Shown: positions 5,812 to 8,761 of the stretch, piece by piece
How positions within the stretch are numbered: the stretch's first letter is position 1
Layout: every line of letters starts with the position of its first letter
Assembly: GCA_030432855.1 (NCBI GenBank)
Contig: JAUILM010000199.1
Coordinates: 1-8,761, forward strand
Direction: 5' to 3'
Source: Bacteroidia bacterium
GTDB lineage: Bacteria > Bacteroidota > Bacteroidia > Chitinophagales > Saprospiraceae
DNA length: 8,761 nucleotides
Notes under the pieces: generated by a model
Told to the model about the DNA's origin: nothing
The model's input: only the letters and a program-made list of their open reading frames with translations
Databases searched by the model: none
Program-made: the position numbers and the translations under genes

Positions 5812-7512
5812 TTATTGGCATCCTTCGATTCGTATTTCCAGCGTAGCGTTGGTCTGAGTAATAAAGTCCGGATTGAGTTGTACATTATTTCCTGCTCTGA
5901 AAGTGACATTAGATCCTGTGGCAACAGTGCCCTTAGATGTAAGTTGGGTACCTGCCTGATAGGTACCAGTAGCAATAGGCGTATCGTCGACCATGCGATT
6001 GGTAGGACAGTCCCCACCATTTGATTGAATGCATATTTCCAAAGTCCAGGCAGATAGTGATCCTCCATCTTCGTCGAAGTTGTCATTTATGGTCAAGGTC
6101 CAATTACCCATGGGGTTTTCACCATTAAAAGCAGACAGGGGATTATCTGGTCTTTCAGTATGTCCATCACTGAGAGGACAGGAGACCTCGACTATAGCTG
6201 CCTGATCGTCCAGATTGATATTAAATCCTGTATTATCGTCATTGCATTTATTCTCGATGAGTACAACAGAGGTATTTTCTGGACTTGTAAGTGTGAAAGT
6301 AAGGTCACCTACATATGTATGAGTGCCAGTAAGATTCTTAATATTTATATCGGTGATTACACCGCCAGTCGCCACATTGATGGTTGAAGTAATATCACCT
6401 GTAATATTACCTGGAATATTAACAGGAACATCCGTGGCCATATAGTCTGTGCACTCAGATCCTCCTCCGGTCATACCACATTGACTGTTGAGAAGCATAG
6501 GACGAGAGGCATTGATAGCTGCCATCATGCGTGTAGCCTGTCCCTGTGAAAACATGTTCATACAATCGTCATCCACATAGTCCATATAATTCATGAACAT
6601 GATACCATTGCCAGATGTCGTGCAGTTGTCAGTCATTGGAAAATTGGGACAATCACTGGAAGCATCATCCTGCAGAGGGGTGTCGGCCACCTGGTCATCG
6701 CTCCCACAGCCCCCGTTTCCCCATACATGGTCCAGGTTTAACCAGTGTCCTACTTCATGAGTCACTGTACGACCCATTCCAAATGCGCCACCCGCAGGAT
6801 TTGGGCTTGACAGTGATCCGATCGTATGTACAGCATGCACTGCGACATCCAGGTCAGGATCTCCTCCCGGGAAGCTTGCATATCCTAAAATGTCAGCGGC
6901 CGTACACTCATCGTTTTGAATCTCGCGTACAATGAAAATGTTGAGATACTTCTGTGTGTCCCAGGCCCTGCCATCCACAATATTATTGTCAATGAAATCT
7001 GCATTCCAACAAGCCGACTGATTCAGTGGTAGATTATGACGCAAAATACCGGTTGTAGCCTGCCCATTGGGATCCATGGTGGCGAGGCAAAATTGAATCA
7101 TGGTATTAGCCGCGACACCCTGGAAAGCGGTAGGTGTATTGCCAGCGTCCGTATTGGTGCGCCCAAAATCTGCATTCAATTGATCCAGCTGTGCCATTAT
7201 TTGAGCATCCGAAATATTTTCATTGCTACCAATGGGATCTCCATTATGGATGACCTGAAAAACTACCGGAATATTGACAGTTGCTGCTTCCCGAGCATGA
7301 CCGCCAGCAATGTATTGTTGTATCTGCCTCTCCAGAATGGCTCGCTGTCGACTGTATTCGGGATCCGACTGCATGAGCTTATCGCGGAGGCTGTGACTGA
7401 GACATTTTTTCTGTCCCATGAGATCGGTTGTTGAAAATAAAAGACAACTGCAAATCACTGCCATCCAGTATCCCTGTGCAATGGGATGTCTTCCGGTTTT
7501 GTGTTGATTCAT
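5812..7512 (-). CDS. Secreted M43-type metalloprotease with P-domain and Gly-Cys-X C-terminus
   Basis: A 566-aa exported protease. The start is the ATG at 7512, which precedes a signal peptide (hydrophobic core MAVICSCLLFSTT, likely cleavage after LMGQ at residue 34); a longer frame from a TTG at 7578 lacks a sensible N-terminus. After a short propeptide comes the metzincin catalytic domain. The zinc motif HEVGHWLNLDH (252-262) has His252, Glu253, His256 and His262, with Asn at the position that is Gly in many metzincins. The Met-turn is NYMDY (Met310), as in M43 pappalysin/cytophagalysin relatives. Residues ~354-496 are a P-domain (YVGDLTFTLTSP, NPMGNWTLTINDNF). The last ~64 residues form a repetitive beta module (GTYQAGTQLTSKGTV, VTFRAGNNVQLNPDF) ending in EGCQ, that is Gly-Cys-X. 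This recalls a C-terminal module known in some Bacteroidota secreted proteins, possibly a sorting or anchoring signal. It lies downstream of the lectin gene on the same strand. Confidence 0.9.
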   Translation of the reverse strand: MNQHKTGRHPIAQGYWMAVICSCLLFSTTDLMGQKKCLSHSLRDKLMQSDPEYSRQRAILERQIQQYIAGGHAREAATVNIPVVFQVIHNGDPIGSNENISDAQIMAQLDQLNADFGRTNTDAGNTPTAFQGVAANTMIQFCLATMDPNGQATTGILRHNLPLNQSACWNADFIDNNIVDGRAWDTQKYLNIFIVREIQNDECTAADILGYASFPGGDPDLDVAVHAVHTIGSLSSPNPAGGAFGMGRTVTHEVGHWLNLDHVWGNGGCGSDDQVADTPLQDDASSDCPNFPMTDNCTTSGNGIMFMNYMDYVDDDCMNMFSQGQATRMMAAINASRPMLLNSQCGMTGGGSECTDYMATDVPVNIPGNITGDITSTINVATGGVITDINIKNLTGTHTYVGDLTFTLTSPENTSVVLIENKCNDDNTGFNINLDDQAAIVEVSCPLSDGHTERPDNPLSAFNGENPMGNWTLTINDNFDEDGGSLSAWTLEICIQSNGGDCPTNRMVDDTPIATGTYQAGTQLTSKGTVATGSNVTFRAGNNVQLNPDFITQTNATLEIRIEGCQ

Positions 7513-7780
7513 GTAATTCTTTTTACATCCAGTCTGCCCTAGATCTTCCATCTGCAAACATGGATCAAGTACCTCCAACTCAGCATCACTTCCCGGAGTT
7601 TATTGTTGTTGTAAGAGTGATGGGCAATCCGGATAAAGTGAAACCTGATGGATGAGTGGTTTCGTTAGTAAAAAGATAGTTGGTTTTAAAATGACTTATC
7701 TCGGGAAAACTCCGACCTGCATGCATTTCTTTCCAAAGTGCAGGATATTCTTTGCGAAAGGATCATGCTGACAATGGATT
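7513..7780. other. 268-bp gap between lectin and protease genes
   Basis: The gap is probably both the 3' end of the lectin transcript and the promoter region of the protease gene. A weak hairpin (7716-7744) lies near its lectin end. I found no clean Bacteroidota promoter motif; TATCTTTT on the - strand near 7670-7677 matches the TAnnTTTG element at 7 of 8 bases, but no TTTG is correctly spaced upstream. No small gene or RNA was recognised. Confidence 0.4.
7716..7744 (-). terminator. Weak hairpin after the lectin gene
   Basis: Read on the - strand, CCTGCA pairs with TGCAGG (6 bp), with a nested CTTT-GG-AAAG hairpin between them, followed by TCGGAGTTTT. It lies 37 bp after the lectin stop codon. 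The stem is short and the T-run is only four bases and not adjacent, so it may be a weak terminator or simply chance. Confidence 0.25.
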
Positions 7781-8566
7781 CTAATAATTCCAGATAAGTG
7801 TTTGAGCGTGGTGTGACACGAGAAGCGATTTAATCTCTGTGGCGGACTGAAGGGGAGTGGGGTCAATCATAGGAGGTACAAACGCCAATCGGTCAAAGCA
7901 GACCTCATGCATGTTGTTGTAGCGACCAGTAGCGGCTGTCATACCCCAATACACAATATTATTACCACCGAATATTTTATTTGCCAGATCATACGTGGCC
8001 GATATCCTTGATTGGCCATCAATTTCTACGGTCAATGTTTTAGAAGATGGATCCCAAAGGACATAAAAGCCATGACGCATACAATCTTCGATATTATTGA
8101 TCGTGATGGGTCCCGCCAGATCATTCCAATGCCCGACCATACCATTTAACATAATGGACAAATGATCTTCGATGGGATCACTTAAATGCTCATTGAGCCA
8201 GGTGTCAATTTCAATACCCACTGAAGGACGTAGGCCTCTAAAGCCAATACCTTCTCCCCGGGTTCCTACCATGTTGGGTCGATTGGCAAAAAGAAATACC
8301 ATACCATCGGCACCAATATCATCCTGACATCCCACCATAATGGATAGTTTTATCGAAAAGGGCTCAGCCAGATTAATGGGAAGTTTGTACCAGATAGACC
8401 CGGAGGAGTAATCGTTCTCATCCGTTAGGCGGAAGCATTCCTCATCGGTCAGATAGGTGTCTCCACGCATGGTGAAATCTTCTACGGTGAGATGATGTTG
8501 ACTATACGTCGTGAGGGGAGGCAATAGGGCAACTGCAACAATGAAAACGATAAGGTGGTGTTTCAT
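7781..8566 (-). CDS. Secreted L-type (legume-like) lectin domain protein
   Basis: A 261-aa exported protein. Residues 1-23 are a clear signal peptide (MKHHLIVFIVAVALLPPLTT, then YSQ). The mature part is one beta-sandwich lectin domain of the bacterial legume-lectin type: DDIGADGMVFLFA (82-94) carries the carbohydrate-site Asp87, and VGIEIDTWLNEHLSDPIEDH (116-135) carries the calcium/manganese ligands Glu119, Asp121, Asn125, Asp130 and His135. A later strand reads NIVYWGMTAATG. It should bind sugars outside the cell, with Ca/Mn in the site; the specificity is unknown. The ~30 residues after the domain (from about 232) show no sorting domain, whereas relatives in Bacteroidota are usually longer with extra domains. 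The ATG is preceded by AGGAGG. It may be co-transcribed with the gene that ends 60 bp upstream. Confidence 0.8.
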   Translation of the reverse strand: MKHHLIVFIVAVALLPPLTTYSQHHLTVEDFTMRGDTYLTDEECFRLTDENDYSSGSIWYKLPINLAEPFSIKLSIMVGCQDDIGADGMVFLFANRPNMVGTRGEGIGFRGLRPSVGIEIDTWLNEHLSDPIEDHLSIMLNGMVGHWNDLAGPITINNIEDCMRHGFYVLWDPSSKTLTVEIDGQSRISATYDLANKIFGGNNIVYWGMTAATGRYNNMHEVCFDRLAFVPPMIDPTPLQSATEIKSLLVSHHAQTLIWNY

Positions 8567-8568
8567 AT

Positions 8569-8574
8569 CCTCCT
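8569..8574 (-). promoter_or_regulatory. Strong Shine-Dalgarno AGGAGG before the lectin
   Basis: Read on the - strand, AGGAGG is followed by AT and then the ATG at 8566, a spacer of only 2 bases. A full-strength Shine-Dalgarno is unusual next to genes in this window that mostly lack one. Its short spacing makes its efficiency uncertain. No later Met occurs before residue 33, so the start is not in doubt. Confidence 0.55.
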
Positions 8575-8596
8575 GAAGTTATCATTATATTCTCTT

Positions 8597-8606
8597 TATT
8601 GCAATA
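8597..8606. promoter_or_regulatory. 10-bp perfect dyad before the lectin
   Basis: TATTGCAATA is a perfect dyad in the 60-bp gap upstream of the lectin gene. Its centre TTGCAA is the same as the centre of the 22-bp dyad at 4409-4430. It is short enough to be chance. Confidence 0.2.
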
Positions 8607-8626
8607 TGCGACCCATGTCTCTTACG

Positions 8627-8761
8627 TTAAGAATCCTGCCATTTTTCTGCATGCTTTGTCATTTCCAGAATCGGTTGCCACAGTTCTTTGATGGTCTTTT
8701 GCACCGTGACGAGTACTTCATCGATGGGTACGAGGTCAATATCCTTAGAGTCTCTCACTTT
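8627..8761 (-). CDS. C-terminal fragment of an unidentified gene (cut by window edge)
   Basis: An open frame enters from the right edge and ends at a TAA (8627-8629), giving 44 residues. The visible part contains IDLVPIDEVLVTVQKTIKEL and ends in AEKWQDS. It is charged and helix-like, and its codons look coding. I do not recognise the family and would not guess a function from a tail. It runs in the same direction as the lectin and ends 60 bp before it, so the two could share a transcript. Confidence 0.5.
   Translation of the reverse strand, partial: KVRDSKDIDLVPIDEVLVTVQKTIKELWQPILEMTKHAEKWQDS

Noticed and set aside
6615..7434. Long + strand frames opposite the protease gene
   Set aside because: They are mirror frames of a gene with clear domains and have no recognisable protein features of their own.
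7513..7578. N-terminal extension of the protease to a TTG at 7578
   Set aside because: The added 22 residues would bury the signal peptide. The ATG at 7512 gives a normal exported N-terminus.
1..8761. tRNA, rRNA or riboswitch
   Set aside because: No T-loop signatures, rRNA segments or known riboswitch cores were seen by eye. A covariance-model scan (tRNAscan-SE, Rfam/Infernal) would settle it.

Overview
The window looks like Bacteroidota chromosome, most likely the Saprospiria/Lewinella side of the phylum. The grounds are a secreted M43 (pappalysin/cytophagalysin-type) metalloprotease with a P-domain and a C-terminus ending Gly-Cys-X, signal peptides ending in ...SQ or ...GQ, a TolB_N/TPR/AraC regulator of a style common in Bacteroidota, and A-rich leaders without a Shine-Dalgarno sequence before most genes. 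The phylum is inferred from protein features and the finer placement is tentative.

Layout. Bases 1-1042 hold no convincing gene. They contain two adjacent hairpins (110-158), about five degenerate copies of a composite ~112-bp repeat (348-896), and an array of a 7-bp unit (933-974). From 1043 to 5810 five genes run on the + strand: a small GIY-YIG-like nuclease, a membrane-anchored protein of unknown function, a 778-aa class III nucleotide cyclase / TolB_N-like / TPR / AraC-HTH fusion, a zinc-independent MDR oxidoreductase, and a 105-aa small protein probably of the dimeric alpha/beta-barrel type. From 5812 to the right edge three genes run on the - strand: the secreted M43 protease, a secreted L-type (legume-like) lectin, and the C-terminal 44 residues of an unidentified gene. 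The two gene groups converge with stop codons one base apart.

How the genes may work together. The fusion protein joins a nucleotide-cyclase fold to a DNA-binding domain in one chain, so it could couple a nucleotide signal directly to transcription. A 22-bp near-perfect dyad begins at the base after its stop codon, 59 bp before the oxidoreductase start. It is a natural candidate operator for the oxidoreductase/small-protein pair, which are 28 bp apart and share an identical 10-mer just before each start codon. The - strand pair is an exported protease and an exported lectin, consistent with attack on extracellular glycoprotein or polysaccharide, but nothing in the sequence proves that they act together.

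No known defence system, CRISPR array, transposase, rRNA or tRNA gene was seen. The most unusual items are the four-domain cyclase-AraC fusion with atypical purine-selecting residues, the dyad beside it, the repeat-rich 1-kb leader, and the GCX-type C-terminus of the protease.
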